Shown one piece after another: positions 20,690 to 31,110 of a DNA stretch of 64,000 nt. The DNA is from Euptelea pleiosperma. Taxonomy: Eukaryota > Streptophyta > Magnoliopsida > Ranunculales > Eupteleaceae. The position numbers were made by a program, and so were the translations under genes. The notes under the pieces were generated by a model. It saw nothing but the letters and a program-made list of their open reading frames with translations, was not told the DNA's origin and ran no database searches. The first letter of the stretch is position 1. The number at the start of each line of letters is the position of its first letter. The DNA lies in contig CM068552.1 in assembly GCA_035048495.1 (NCBI GenBank), positions 15,240,621-15,304,620 of the forward strand, written 5' to 3'.

Positions 20690-20960
20690 ATGGACGTGGG
20701 GTCCACATGTAGATGAGTTAAGAGCTGATTTTTGATGATGATGATGATGATGATCTCCTCACCATGGAGATCATTCTTACCTAAAATCAGTAATTTTTAA
20801 AACTTCTAAAACTATCAAATATGTATCAAAATTTAACGGTGAAAATATATGGTCCGAAAATTTTCAATTTACGATCTACTTTTCACAAGGCTGCAAATGG
20901 TGGAATCGGCTGTTTTTTGTGAGGTTCAAAAAATACACTTATTAAAAAAAAAACTCTTAA
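20690..20960. repeat. Unclassified dispersed repeat, copy 1
   Basis: Starts near GTGGGGTCCACATGTAGATG and carries AGCTGATTTTTGATGATGAT, GATCTCCTCACCATGGAGAT and CGGTGAAAATATATGGTCC. Diverged copies lie at about 26480-26760 and 30370-30480. The TGATGA run near 20735 is a small microsatellite inside it. No ends or target duplication found. Confidence 0.55.
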
Positions 20961-21023
20961 CGGCTAGGGTTATGGTAATCTCTACCCATTAGATTTTAGT
21001 ACTTTTTAAGGCATGATTATAAC

Positions 21024-21290
21024 CAAGGTTTAAAGGAGGCCGTTTTAACGGTTAAACGGACTAGGGGCGTTACCTTTTAAACAGCCGTTAAAATGGATTG
21101 AAACCCCCAGGGGCAAAAATGGAAAATAAAAAATAGAAAAACGGAATTAAACGGGTTTTAATTGCCGTTAAAACAAAAAAAAAATGACCGTTTTATTCAA
21201 AAACGATAAAACGTGTTTAAACGGTTTTAGGGGAAACGGGCTTGGGGTGTTACCGTTTAAACAGTTTAAACGGCCGTTTTTAAAACCATG
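21024..21290. mobile_element. hAT-like MITE, CAAGG family, copy C
   Basis: 267 bp, starting CAAGGTTTAAAGGAGGCCGT and ending TTTTTAAAACCATG. ATTATAAC flanks both sides (21016-21023, 21291-21298). The inside uses AAAACGG/CCGTTTT words in place of the CCGTTATAACGG of other copies, so it represents a subfamily. Confidence 0.88.
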
Positions 21291-21298
21291 ATTATAAC

Positions 21299-21624
21299 CA
21301 TGCTTTAAAAAATGGCCGTTATAACGAAAATAACTGTCGTTGAACGGATTGGACCTCCCCTGTTACGTCATGAACTGTTAAAACACTTTAAAAATAACGG
21401 TCGTTATTTTTCCCTTATAACGAAAATAATGAACCATTATATTCTGAAAAATTTTGCTCTACAATTTTTGCGTTTTTGAAAATTTGAAATTTGAATTTCA
21501 AAATATGAATTTTGAATATCAACACCATTTTTTCCATTATTTTCTATTATTATCGTTATTTTTCATTTATGCCCCTGAGCATTACAATTCGTTATAACGG
21601 AAAAAAAACGGTAACGCCACCTTG
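21299..21624. mobile_element. hAT-like MITE, CAAGG family, copy D
   Basis: 326 bp, starting CATGCTTTAAAAAATGGCCG and ending GGTAACGCCACCTTG. The left duplication ATTATAAC (21291-21298) is shared with copy C; the right one is AGTATAAC (21625-21632), one mismatch. It lies directly next to copy C, separated only by the shared 8 bases. Confidence 0.85.
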
Positions 21625-21782
21625 AGTATAACCGTTGGATTCAACCATTTTATTTTATTTTAGTACTAAAACCAACGGCTAAAAATCATCAAACAAGCTG
21701 ATTTTTGGTATGAACGTCTACTAAGGGGTGGGCTAAACATCCGCGAGGTCAGTGGGCTCAGATGGCAGAGGCGAGTTTGCGG

Positions 21783-22152
21783 GTCGGGCTCCGCTGGCAG
21801 ATCTAAAATGACAGGGACACAATATAAGTCACGTGGCACACTATTACATGATTCTGTCCGTATGGATGTTTGTCCTATCCCATGGTGGACCTACGAACCA
21901 AAATTCAGCCTGATTAGTGACTTATAGGCTTTGGATTGGACTTAGTTTCATGGGCTGATCTCAACTGTGGGAATTTGAGCAGTATTTGAGGTACAAAGAT
22001 GCAACACTTATAAATCATTAATCAGGCTGATTTTTGGTTTGTAGGTCCACCATGGGATAGGACAAACATCCGTACATTCCGAGTCCTGTAACAGACTGAC
22101 ACCTGGCTTATATTGTGTCCCTGTCATTTTATATCTGTCAACGGAGCCCACC
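21783..22152. mobile_element. Palindromic MITE, GGGCTCCG ends
   Basis: About 370 bp. Inverted arms GGGCTCCGCTGGCAGATCTA... and ...GATATAAAATGACAGG-type complement ending TCTGTCAACGGAGCCCACC. Close relative of 5689-6063. No clean target duplication could be read (left flank GAGTTTGC, right flank AACAAAAAA), so one end may be altered. Confidence 0.7.
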
Positions 22153-22225
22153 CTAACAAAAAATGTGCTTCCGCATTTGAAAAAGCCTCAGGTATACCTT
22201 GTTACATCACGACCCTTACAAATGT

Positions 22226-22559
22226 TTTGGCTGAGAATTGGGGGTGTTGATGAGCCGGGCAGTCACTATGAGCTTTTAGGCCCAGCCACAATGGGCTAGG
22301 CTTGGATTGCATTAATTTATAGGCCAAGCAGGCCGACCCTAGGCTTGATTTTAGAGCTCGACAACTCATTGGGCAGCCTGTCAAGGGCGTATGTTAATCG
22401 TTTAGAGGCTGGGTCTGGGCTTACCTAGGCCCGACCCCTTAACATCCCTACTAATGGTAGAGATTTGTTGTTGAGTGAAATGAATCGAGTTGATATCAGA
22501 ATCTAATGGTGGGGACATTCTTGCGATAGCGTATCGTTATCCAGATCAAGTGGTGATGT
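22226..22559. repeat. GGCC-rich MITE-like segment
   Basis: From about 22239 to 22452 the sequence starts GGGGGTGTTGATGAGCCGGG and ends AGGCCCGACCCCTTAACATCCCTA, a loose inverted pair, with AGGCCCAGCC and GGGCTAGGC words inside. This looks like the hAT-like family with GGGTGT.AA/TT.ACACCC termini but the ends are too diverged to fix. The remaining 100 bases show nothing. Confidence 0.45.
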
Positions 22560-22567
22560 ATTTGATC

Positions 22568-22918
22568 CAAGGTTTAAAAGGGGCTGTTATAATGGTATAA
22601 TGGACTGGGGCATTACCGTTTTTTTCCATTTTAACGAGTTGTAATGCTCAGGGGCAAAAAGGGAAAATATTGGGGGAAACCGGCGCTAAAATTCAATAAA
22701 AATAATTAAAAAATAACGGAAATAACGGGACTTTTTTTTCTTCATAAACTTTCTCAGAAAGTAACGGTCGTTATCTTCGTTATATCAGAAAAATATATAA
22801 CAGAAAATAACAGACGTTATTTTCTGAGCATTAAAACGGTACATAACGTAATGGGGGATGTCCGAATCAATTATAACGGCCATTATTTTCATTATAACGG
22901 CGGTTTTTTTAAACCATA
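22568..22918. mobile_element. hAT-like MITE, CAAGG family, copy E
   Basis: 351 bp, starting CAAGGTTTAAAAGGGGCTGT and ending GGTTTTTTTAAACCATA. ATTTGATC flanks both sides (22560-22567, 22919-22926). Non-coding, with the usual GTTATAACGG palindromes. Confidence 0.9.
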
Positions 22919-22926
22919 ATTTGATC

Positions 22927-23549
22927 TACATAGAAATGCAGTACAAGGGCATTGCACCATCGTTTCATGGAATGACATTTATATATGAGATGTCGATGCC
23001 ATGTAGCAACATTATGAGGTTTCTCAGGACAAGTCACGAGAAAATAAATGCAGAAAATAAAAAACTCGTGAAGGGCTTATTTCATGGTTTGCTTTTATGG
23101 CCATTCGATAAGGTCGTTCGTCCCTTCTGGTGGAATGATGGATCCCCAACATTACCAACATGTATCCCGAATTAGATCCAATTGAGGGAGGTACGTGACC
23201 TCCCAACTATCCTGTCCTTCAAAGTTGGTATTATTCTTGGGCGGGCTAAGCTTGCAGGTCTTCAGGTGTAACATCGGACTGGACTGGACCCGTGACTTTT
23301 CCCGGAAAGTGGGTACACCTTACCACCCTATTAAGACGGGTTGTGTACCCGTTAGGCTTCATATTAATATGTATATAACAGAGTACTTGTTAAACAATCA
23401 TTTACCCCAAAAGATCAACGTTGTTGGAGAAAGGTGAAATAATTATTTATACAAACGGGTCATCAGGCCAATACAACACGTGCGTGAGAACACACCATCC
23501 GCTGGAGACTTGAACTCACGTCCTCCCAAGTCTTAAGGCTCTGATACCT
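22927..23549. other. Intergenic, no gene recognised
   Basis: No gene. From about 23500 (GACTTGAACTCACG) the sequence is the internal part of an inverted TRIM-like unit whose diverged primer site GGCTCTGATACCTT ends at about 23550. Confidence 0.45.
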
Positions 23550-23676
23550 TGTTGAACAACCACTTTTACTCTAAAATCTTAAGCTGTTAGAGGGAGGAGT
23601 AACAATATATTAAAGGGTCCACGGGTCTAACACAGGCAGAGTGAGCCACACAACCAAACAACACACTCCAACAACA
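23550..23676 (-). mobile_element. TRIM-like solo LTR
   Basis: 127 bp; on the minus strand it starts TGTTGTTGGAGTGTGTTG and ends GTGGTTGTTCAACA, followed by a diverged Met-tRNA site (AGGTATCAGAGCC). Same family and almost the same length as the LTRs at 6524-6847. On its other side lies internal-type sequence (CAGCACTTTGCCAGGGAC), so this is a fragment of an array and not a clean solo LTR. Confidence 0.65.
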
Positions 23677-23840
23677 CCCCTTCTCAGCACTTTGCCAGGG
23701 ACTTAAACCCGCAATATTTGGTTACCACAAGTGGGAGCCTCTTACCACAAGACCAATTGGTTACAACAAGAGGGAGAAAATTATAAGAGGTTAGTGGTTC
23801 TATGATTCTGTCCTTACTTTTATCGGTTGTCACTTACGCT

Positions 23841-24176
23841 TAGGGGTGTCAATTTTACCCGTTTAACCGGAACCAAATTAAAATTGGAACCGAAAACACT
23901 AGTTCCAATTCCACATTTTTGGGAACCAATTAAAAAGTAACTGGAACCGAACCGATAAGAACCGGTACCAATAAATAAATAGTGTAAATATTCTAATATT
24001 CTCAAGATTTTGCCCAATATACCAAGAACCGGAATCGACATAAATACATAATCAGTTCCGGATCCAGATCTATCACTTTGAGAACCGGAACTGTTAAGGA
24101 ACCGAACCGATAAGAACCGGAACCAATTGTTCCGGTTCTGATCACTTTAGGAACTGAACCGCCTGTGACACCTCTA
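23841..24176. mobile_element. hAT-like MITE, GGGGTGTCA ends
   Basis: 336 bp. The left end TAGGGGTGTCAATTTTACCC and the right end GCCTGTGACACCTCTA are inverted repeats. CTTACGCT (23833-23840) and CTTACACT (24177-24184) are an 8-bp duplication with one mismatch. The inside is made of GGAACCGAACCGATAAGAAC-like runs and complements, typical of the widespread plant TAGGGGTGTCAAT elements. Confidence 0.85.
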
Positions 24177-24184
24177 CTTACACT

Positions 24185-27100
24185 TGATGTCACATCCAAG
24201 GAGGTAAGGTTCCCAAACATTTTGAAATTGGCTAGTTTTTGTTTTTCATAAATTATAAGACTTCAATAAAATAAAATTTATGTGTATTAAGGCTAATGGG
24301 TTTTGAACCCTAGAAGTCATGAAATTTTAAATGAGTATTTTCTTCTGACTTTTAGAAAAACCAAGTCTACGCATTTTTTAATGCAAAGTTTGGAGGGAAT
24401 TTTTGCATGACTCCCTACAATTTATTAAAATATTTTAGTCTCACATTTGCTTGGAAGACTAAAAGTCTAAACTTCTTATGTTAGAGGGTTAGAACTAAAG
24501 GGTAGAGCCCTTGGACATCTTAATTTTGTGCCCATTTAGCACAACCATGCTCCACAAAAAAACACACATACGCGAGCGCCAAACCCGGGTCTAGCTATTG
24601 GCTATTAAAGTCAAGCCTATCTTTTTGAGCAAGATATTTTTGAGTGAAAAATCTGTTCAATAAAAGCGATTAATTCTATAAACATTGCACACTAAGGCTG
24701 CGTCTTATTAAGCTTAAAAATCACAATAAGCCAGTTTTGGTGATTTTTAAACACTTATCAAAATAGCTGTGTTTGGTAAAACGTAAAAAACACTTTTTTA
24801 AAAACCGAATAAGCTCTTAAATCTTCATAAGTAGAAGCAGTTTCTGCTAAGTACTTTTACGGGAATCCATTCTTTAGAAAATTTCTTTACACTAAAAAAG
24901 GAAATTGTAATGCCAAAACTACCCCTTTGAGTGTTTTTAAGTGAATTTAGCTACTTTTAGGATAAAAATAGGTAGGTTGTGTTTGTGTAAGCTTAAAGCT
25001 TATCTTAAGCGCTTTCCCCGATAGCAATTATATGTAAAGTGCTTGACTTAGCTGTTTTGGCCATTTGGTAACCATTATAAGAGAAGTACTTATTTTCTTA
25101 AAAAGCCTTTTATGAAGTTTGACAAAAAAATACTTTTTGGTGAAAAATACCTATTTTAATCTTAAATGCACTAAAAAGCACTGTTGAACTTGTTTTTATT
25201 TATTTGGGCCCATCTGGTTATATCCCACATAGGGGTGTAAATCTGACCCATGAACCCGTGGCCTGGCCCACACACCCAAAATTTCCATGAAAGGGTGCCA
25301 TGTTGATGACACGGTGTATAGCGTGATGTTAAGATTCCCATTAAATGGGCCTCACGAAACTCCTAAGGTCAAGCATTAGCCCCCATCTGTGATCATAACC
25401 ATGTAATCAAATAAATACACAAGAAGTCCAAATAAAAGTCTGATCTGATGAGGGAAGTGGAGGACAAATTTCAAAATGGATGGGTGGGGTACCTTAGCGG
25501 GCTGCTTGACTCGTTAACATGGTTTGGTGGGCCGGGACACTTAACCCGATCAAACAGGCCATACCGCTCTGCCCGTGTGCTGGCCCGCTAAACCTCTTAA
25601 CGGACCAGGCATAGGTATGTATCTATTGCAAGCACATGGGCTTTCCATAATTCTCTAAAGGTGTTGAAGATTTGAATGCTTCCCAAGGAGAATATTAAGA
25701 GGAGATATCATGGCTCGTTGGTAATAAGGTATTTTTGGTATATAGGTCCAACTTGGGATGGGCCAAACATCCATACGGTCTGTGGTCTCCAAGAGTGTGC
25801 CACGTGGCTCAGACTGTGAGACCTACCGCTAGCGGTTTTGACGAAGGGGTCCCATTTCCCACCTTAAATGCTAATTATATAGATTTTTTTTTTTTTGGTA
25901 ATGCTAAATATAAAGGGTCCTATTTTCCACCTATCAAAAGTCCACGTAGACCATGTAGAGATTCTTTCTATTTTCTCTGAATTTTAACCACCCCGCTTTT
26001 TCTATTTCAATAAAGACCATGTAGAGATTCTTCTTCTTTTCTCTGAACTTTTCCATCTACGTATCAAAATCTTAAAATAAAAATCCTTCAAGATACCATG
26101 TGACTCTTTCAGTCCAATGACCTTATCAATGATAGATCCACACCTTGTCAAGCCCACGGAAAAAAAATTAGCACGATTGATGATTTCTAGCTGTTGGATT
26201 TGGCACTTCTTATCATGGGCTTGAAACCAACCCATAGCCCATGATGAAAGAGTGCTTATATCCAATGGCTACAAATCACTTATCACACTGATTTTTGGCA
26301 TTTAGATTCACCGAGGTGTGGGTCAAGTCAGTGGGCTGAACAATCTGCCACATGTTAAATTGAGGGACTTTGGATACAGAATTCTGTATCATATAACAGC
26401 TCCCTTGTGCTCTTACTATTTTTTTTTTCTCTCCTCTTTTCTTTTTGGGTCAGGACGGAGGACAACCATTTTTTACAACCATTTCCGCGGACCCACATAG
26501 AAGATGAATCAATGGCTGATTTTTGGTGAGGATGATCTCCTCACCATATAGATTACCCCAACAAAAAATCAGCCCATTCTGAAATTTCAAACCACATCAA
26601 ATATGGTTTTCAAGTTAGACGGTAAAAATAGACGGTCCATAATTCATCAACTTCTAAACCAGTCTACGAATATTGGAATGATTTTGAATTTTTGTGAGGA
26701 TGATCTCATCACCATAGGATAGGATGACCAATTCAAGATCCCGACCCTTTATGGTTTTGGTGGAAATATTCTTAATCTTTATAGCAGGATCAATTCACCA
26801 ATAAGAAACAGACAGGACAATCTATTTCTAGAAAGACTAACAAACATAATAATTATAGGAGCATAGTAACATAGAATAGATATGGATTCCCAATGCAGGT
26901 GGAGGCCATGATGGCCACATGAGGTTCTTTAGCTGACATCATGTGGTCTCTAGTTTGAAATTAAATTAGATTTTAACTCCATGTGTTTGTGTCTTTGTGA
27001 CCCTAGCTTGTGTCACAAAGTTTGAGAATGCATAGGGAAGGGCATGGGATCCATATATTACCTTTTTCTGATTAAAATATTATATGGGTTTGTTAGGGTT

Positions 27101-28000
27101 AGGGTTTTGGGCAGGTCACAAATGTCTTAAACAAGGATGATAAGTGTTGGGGTTCCTTTGGATTGCAGCTCAACTATTAAAAGACCTGACTCTTGTCCCC
27201 TTAAAAAAACAAAAACCTAATTTTTCTAGGGTTTACATGTCTTGATTGTGTAATCCCAAAGGCATGTCTTATACCCTTTTCTTGGTCGAAATAAAGAACT
27301 AAAATGTTTTCTCAAGAGCTATTCTCTTGTCCTAGTGAGTGCTTGAAGTTTGATGTCCCTTAAAAGCTAAGCTCCTATATTTTCTAGGGTTGTCCTTTCA
27401 TCATCTCTAAAGGCCATTCCAATCTCCTAGGGCTGTTGCTTCACCATAGACTTGTATATTATGTCTAGGTTCAGGCTCAGAAAATTTGTGCCCACTCTTG
27501 GGAATTGTGTTCTCGGCCGTGGATTTCAAGAATCCAAGCAGGTTGTTAGCGCCGTCAAAAGTGAAATAAGTGATGCCAGCTCTGTGCTAACAACCATCAT
27601 TGGATTCCCGGAACCCACGGCCAAGAACACGACTCCCGAGAGGACCGGGGCACAAAAAGGGGGACTCATGAATCCGACCCTTATGTCTAAAGTCTTGGAA
27701 CAATCTTGTGAGACCCACCTCCTATCAGGCGTTTATATCCAAGAACTGATGGGCCCTTTTTTAGGCATGAACAGTATGAAATTGCACTTGGGTATAGGGA
27801 TTTAATCTAATTATAGAGAGGCAATTGGGCAACTTGGGTTCTCTTCCACATAATTATAAGACAGTTTGCTTACCACTCGCACTATAAAAACGTAAATTCT
27901 ATATTTGTTAGCAGTTGCAGACTAGATTTGTCCAGGCACTACGGCCGAGACCTTATCTTTGCATGCTATTTTAAACCAAAAACTAAACCTTAGTGAGGGG
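24185..28000. other. Intergenic, scattered repeat fragments
   Basis: No gene is supported. Fragments seen: an AGGGGTGTAAATCTGACCC element head at about 25231 with GGCC-rich sequence to about 25610; half of a palindromic MITE at 25725-25820 (CCAAACATCCATACGGTC); a diverged palindromic copy at about 26085-26345; and copy 2 of the repeat first seen at 20690, at about 26480-26760. A 117-codon plus-strand frame at 27452-27805 resembles no family I know and has no supporting context. A run of AAGCTTAAAG / CTTAAGC words lies around 24700-25030. Confidence 0.45.
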
Positions 28001-28008
28001 GAGGGATT

Positions 28009-28182
28009 CATGGTTCAAAGTATCAGCCGATCCCCAGTTCGGCAGGTAACGAATCATACCGTCTTGAGTTGTCTCACCCCGAGACAGGTATACTCTATAA
28101 GGGGTTCATATGATCTCGGCTGAGTTGCTGCGAAGACCAAGTTGAAATAATCCAGTGGCCGAGACCGAGACTTTCAACCATG
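28009..28182. mobile_element. Short CATGGTT-ended MITE candidate
   Basis: 174 bp, starting CATGGTTCAAAGTATCAGCCG and ending CGAGACTTTCAACCATG (imperfect inverted ends), with GGCCGAGAC and TCTCGGCTGAG words inside. Flanks GAGGGATT and AAGGGACT agree at 6 of 8 positions, so a decayed hAT-type duplication is possible but not proven. Confidence 0.5.
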
Positions 28183-28931
28183 AAGGGACTTAATTACCTT
28201 TAACTGGTTTCCATTAGACTAATGCATAGTTAGTTAGAGAGAGAGAGAGAGAGAGCATGCTAATGTATATTAATGAAAGAAAGCTTCCGTGAGGAAGAAA
28301 TTCTGAATATTTTGTAAAGCAAGTAAGATTGAGGAACCCCAAAACAAAACTCAGTTGGATCTCTTTAAATAACCAACAAGGTTTGTTTATTTTTTTATTT
28401 TTTATTTTTTATAATGCAGGTATCCCCACACACATTGGTGATGGGACTAGTCCTACGGTTGTGTGCGTTTACCCAAGGTTTATTCTAATCTTATGTGACA
28501 TGCAATGAACGAAAAAGGGTTGATTAGTTAAATGATTAATTATGTGGATTCTTATATGTTCACATGTTTGTGAAATAATAATTCCTACTCAATTATTTTT
28601 TATTCGCACGCGCAGAACTGTTTCTTATGGTAGCGAATCACATTGTAGCTCGAGTGACAACAAGCAGTTTGAGTGCCAACTGTACTACTTTATAACAGGT
28701 TTTGGTCCTTCCTGATCCGATCTTAATTACCTACCCAGGAAAGAAAAATGCTGCTTTTAGCATGAGATCATGGTCAAGATTGTCTTAGCGAAATACAGTA
28801 TTTTAACTAAATAAAATAAAACGTACAAATTTTTAGAAAAAAAAATCGTTAATAAATTATGTTTTTGCTTGTATAACTGAAAAAGAATTTGAAGAGAAAT
28901 AAAAGCACGACTTAAGAGAAATAAACTATAA
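28183..28931. other. Intergenic, GA microsatellite
   Basis: No gene. A GA repeat lies at about 28237-28254. The rest is AT-rich spacer without recognised repeats. Confidence 0.4.
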
Positions 28932-29200
28932 TCTATATAACAAAACAAGGAAGTTGTCTCCCCTCTTATAGGCTTCATATATATCAAGGGCCCATATCAA
29001 CCCTTACATAAAATAAAATTTAGACAGTTGGATTAATTTAATAGGGAAATTGTCTCCCCACTTATACCTCCCTCTTATCAGCTTCACAAAGATGGCTGAG
29101 ATCTTATCTCCCAAATGGACTATGGATCTCAACCATTCACACCCGATTTTGGGAAATGCTTTACAGGGGAGTGCTGAGGGTACAGGACACCCACTATACA
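28932..29200 (+). mobile_element. Helitron-like repeat, unit 1
   Basis: Starts TCTATATAACAAAACAAGG (Helitrons start with TC) and ends with GTGCTGAGGGTAC-type sequence and CACCCACTATACA, a decayed form of the CTAG end in the next units. It contains a second start-like stretch at about 29044 (GGGAAATTGTCTCCCC), so it is itself a composite. No Rep/helicase gene. Confidence 0.5.
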
Positions 29201-29364
29201 TCTATATAACAAAACAGAGAAATCACTTATCCCCCCTCTTATTGGCTTCACAAAGGATAGCTGATATCTTATCACCCCAAATGGATGGTGGATCTAAGCC
29301 ACTCATACCAAATTTTGGCAAACGCTTTGTTAGAGGGTGTTGTGGGCACAGGCCACCTACTAGT
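29201..29364 (+). mobile_element. Helitron-like repeat, unit 2
   Basis: Starts TCTATATAACAAAACAGAG and ends GGGCACAGGCCACCTACTAGT. The CTAG end preceded by a GTG...CAC mini-hairpin region fits Helitron 3' ends. It shares CTTATTGGCTTCACAAAG, CAAATGGATGGTGGATC and AATTTTGGCAAACGCTTTG with units 1 and 3. Confidence 0.55.
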
Positions 29365-29522
29365 TTATATAACAAAACAAGGAAGTTGTCTCCTCCTCTT
29401 ATAGGCTTCATAAAGAAGGGCCAAGATCTTATCCCCCAACAGGACGGTGGATCTCAGCCACTCACACCCAATTTTGACAAACGCTTTGTCGAGAAGTGCT
29501 GCGGGCACGGGTCACCTACTAG
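29365..29522 (+). mobile_element. Helitron-like repeat, unit 3
   Basis: Starts TTATATAACAAAACAAGG directly after the previous CTAGT and ends GTGCTGCGGGCACGG..CCTACTAG. With units 1 and 2 it forms a head-to-tail array. Non-autonomous; an open frame that runs across the units is incidental. Confidence 0.55.
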
Positions 29523-31110
29523 TTTAAGAACAAGAGAGGGTTTGACTGCAGTAGACAAAAGATAATTTGACATCTTTCATATCATTGCCTGCCTCGTTCC
29601 TAATAGAACGAATCCCTGAAATACATAAGTTTCCATTTTTGAGATTGTGTAGGTTTTGTTTTTAATCTTTTTATAACTGAAGATATGGCAAGTGGAATCA
29701 GGGTTGTTACATTTCAAAAATCTATTTAAAAGAAAATTGGATTTTAAACCATGTCCGAATCCCCATACTGAACTATGGAGTGTTGTCATAATTAATTTGA
29801 TATCTTCTCCCCCTTCATAGACACTCCTAAAGCTTCATAATGACGACCTAGTTGTCTGTTGTAAGTAAACATCACCTTGCAACAACGACGTCAATGAAGT
29901 TATACAATATCTTACTCTGAAGTGAACATGAGAAGAAAATCTATCGTTTATAAAAAAAAAATTGATTTTGTAAACGTTTCATAGTTGGGCTGGCCGTGGG
30001 CTACATAGCCCTCACGGTAGTTCAGCACTGTAGGGGCTAAAGCAGAGAGAGAGAGAAAGAGAGAAGACGAAGGAGAAGGGGTGGATGCCCAACAGAAAGA
30101 CAAAATGAAGGGGGACATTTATGTCCTTGTGGGGTGCTTAGCAGAAAGACGTGGGCACCCGTAGACCGACCTTTTTAGAAAAGATTAAAAGATTCCTACA
30201 CTTTGGAACCCTTGATAAATGATAAATATGTTTTGGAAATTATCAATGTTGCATATATTACTTAGATTACATGGAAATATCATATAGTATCAGTTCAATT
30301 GTACTTTTATTACTACCCATCTATATTACATCATGGGCGTATGCACATATATATATATAATTTTCACAACAATTTTGGAGTACCCACATGGAAGATGAAT
30401 CAATAGCTGATTTTTGGTGACGCTGATCTCCTCACCAATTTTTTGTTGTAGGTGAAAATTGGTATCTCCCGATCCAGACCTATATATATATATATATATA
30501 CACACGTTTTTTTGAGTGCATAGTTTTGAACTAAGAAAGTATTAAACTTAGTCCTCGCTTATCGATCTTTTGACGTTCTCGTCTCTTTGATAGTTGTTTT
30601 TACTCTATTTTTTAACCAAAATCATTTTAAACTCGTATTTTTCAATGGGCGAAGTTTTGCCACCTCACGATTTGCTAGTTATGGTAAAAATTAAAAAGAA
30701 AAACGAAGACAAATCTCTTGCAACTAATGGAAAGTCAAAAGAAAGAGATAACGCTGATAAATATAAAATGAGAGAAAATCCATATTAGAGTTATTTTTTA
30801 TAAAAGGAATAAAGATGGCAGAAAACGTGGAACCCTTTGGACCAGCCACCTTAATGACAAGCGTAAAAAAATCCCAGCCAATCTAGACGTCTATTCTGGA
30901 CGGGCCGCCCAGAATAGAAAACCTCTTCCCATTTCAATTTACCGTTTTTTCAACGTTCACGTAAGATGACATCGCTGTACGCTTCTCCCGCCTCACAAAA
31001 CCCTCCCACACATCTCTCTTTTTTTAGGTTTTTCTCAACCGAGAGGAGAAGAAACTGTTTTGAGTTATTTCTAGGGTTTATTGATCTGACCGATCGAAAT
31101 TTCCGAGACC
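29523..31110. other. Spacer and promoter region of the next gene
   Basis: No gene. Contains copy 3 (partial) of the 20690-type repeat at about 30370-30480, directly followed by a (TA)n run at 30480-30500. The last 150 bases before the ATG at 31111 are probably the 5' leader of the thioredoxin-like gene; a TTTATAAAAGG at about 30797-30807 could be a TATA box but is about 310 nt from the ATG. Confidence 0.4.

Larger units (their letters stand above)
20961..22225. repeat. Foldback MITE host carrying three insertions
   Basis: The outer sequence resembles the element at 3801-4334: left TTAGTACTTTTTAAGGCATG, then TAGTACTAAAACCAACGGCT, GGTGGGCTAAACATCC and AGTGGGCTCAGATGGCAG, and finally TTCCGCATTTGAAAAAGCCT, CAGGTATACCTTGTTACATC and ACGACCCTT. 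Inserted in it are two CAAGG-family elements (21024-21290, 21299-21624) and one palindromic MITE (21783-22152). The insertions are therefore younger than the host. Confidence 0.7.

Noticed and set aside
27452..27805. 117-codon plus-strand frame
   Set aside because: No recognisable domain or neighbours; the start is in AT-rich spacer and nothing supports expression.
28932..29522. CRISPR-like repeat array
   Set aside because: The genome is a plant's, repeat units are 158-269 bases with no regular spacers.
29050..29565. 171-codon plus-strand frame
   Set aside because: It runs through three copies of the Helitron-like repeat; the repeated protein pattern only mirrors the DNA repeat.
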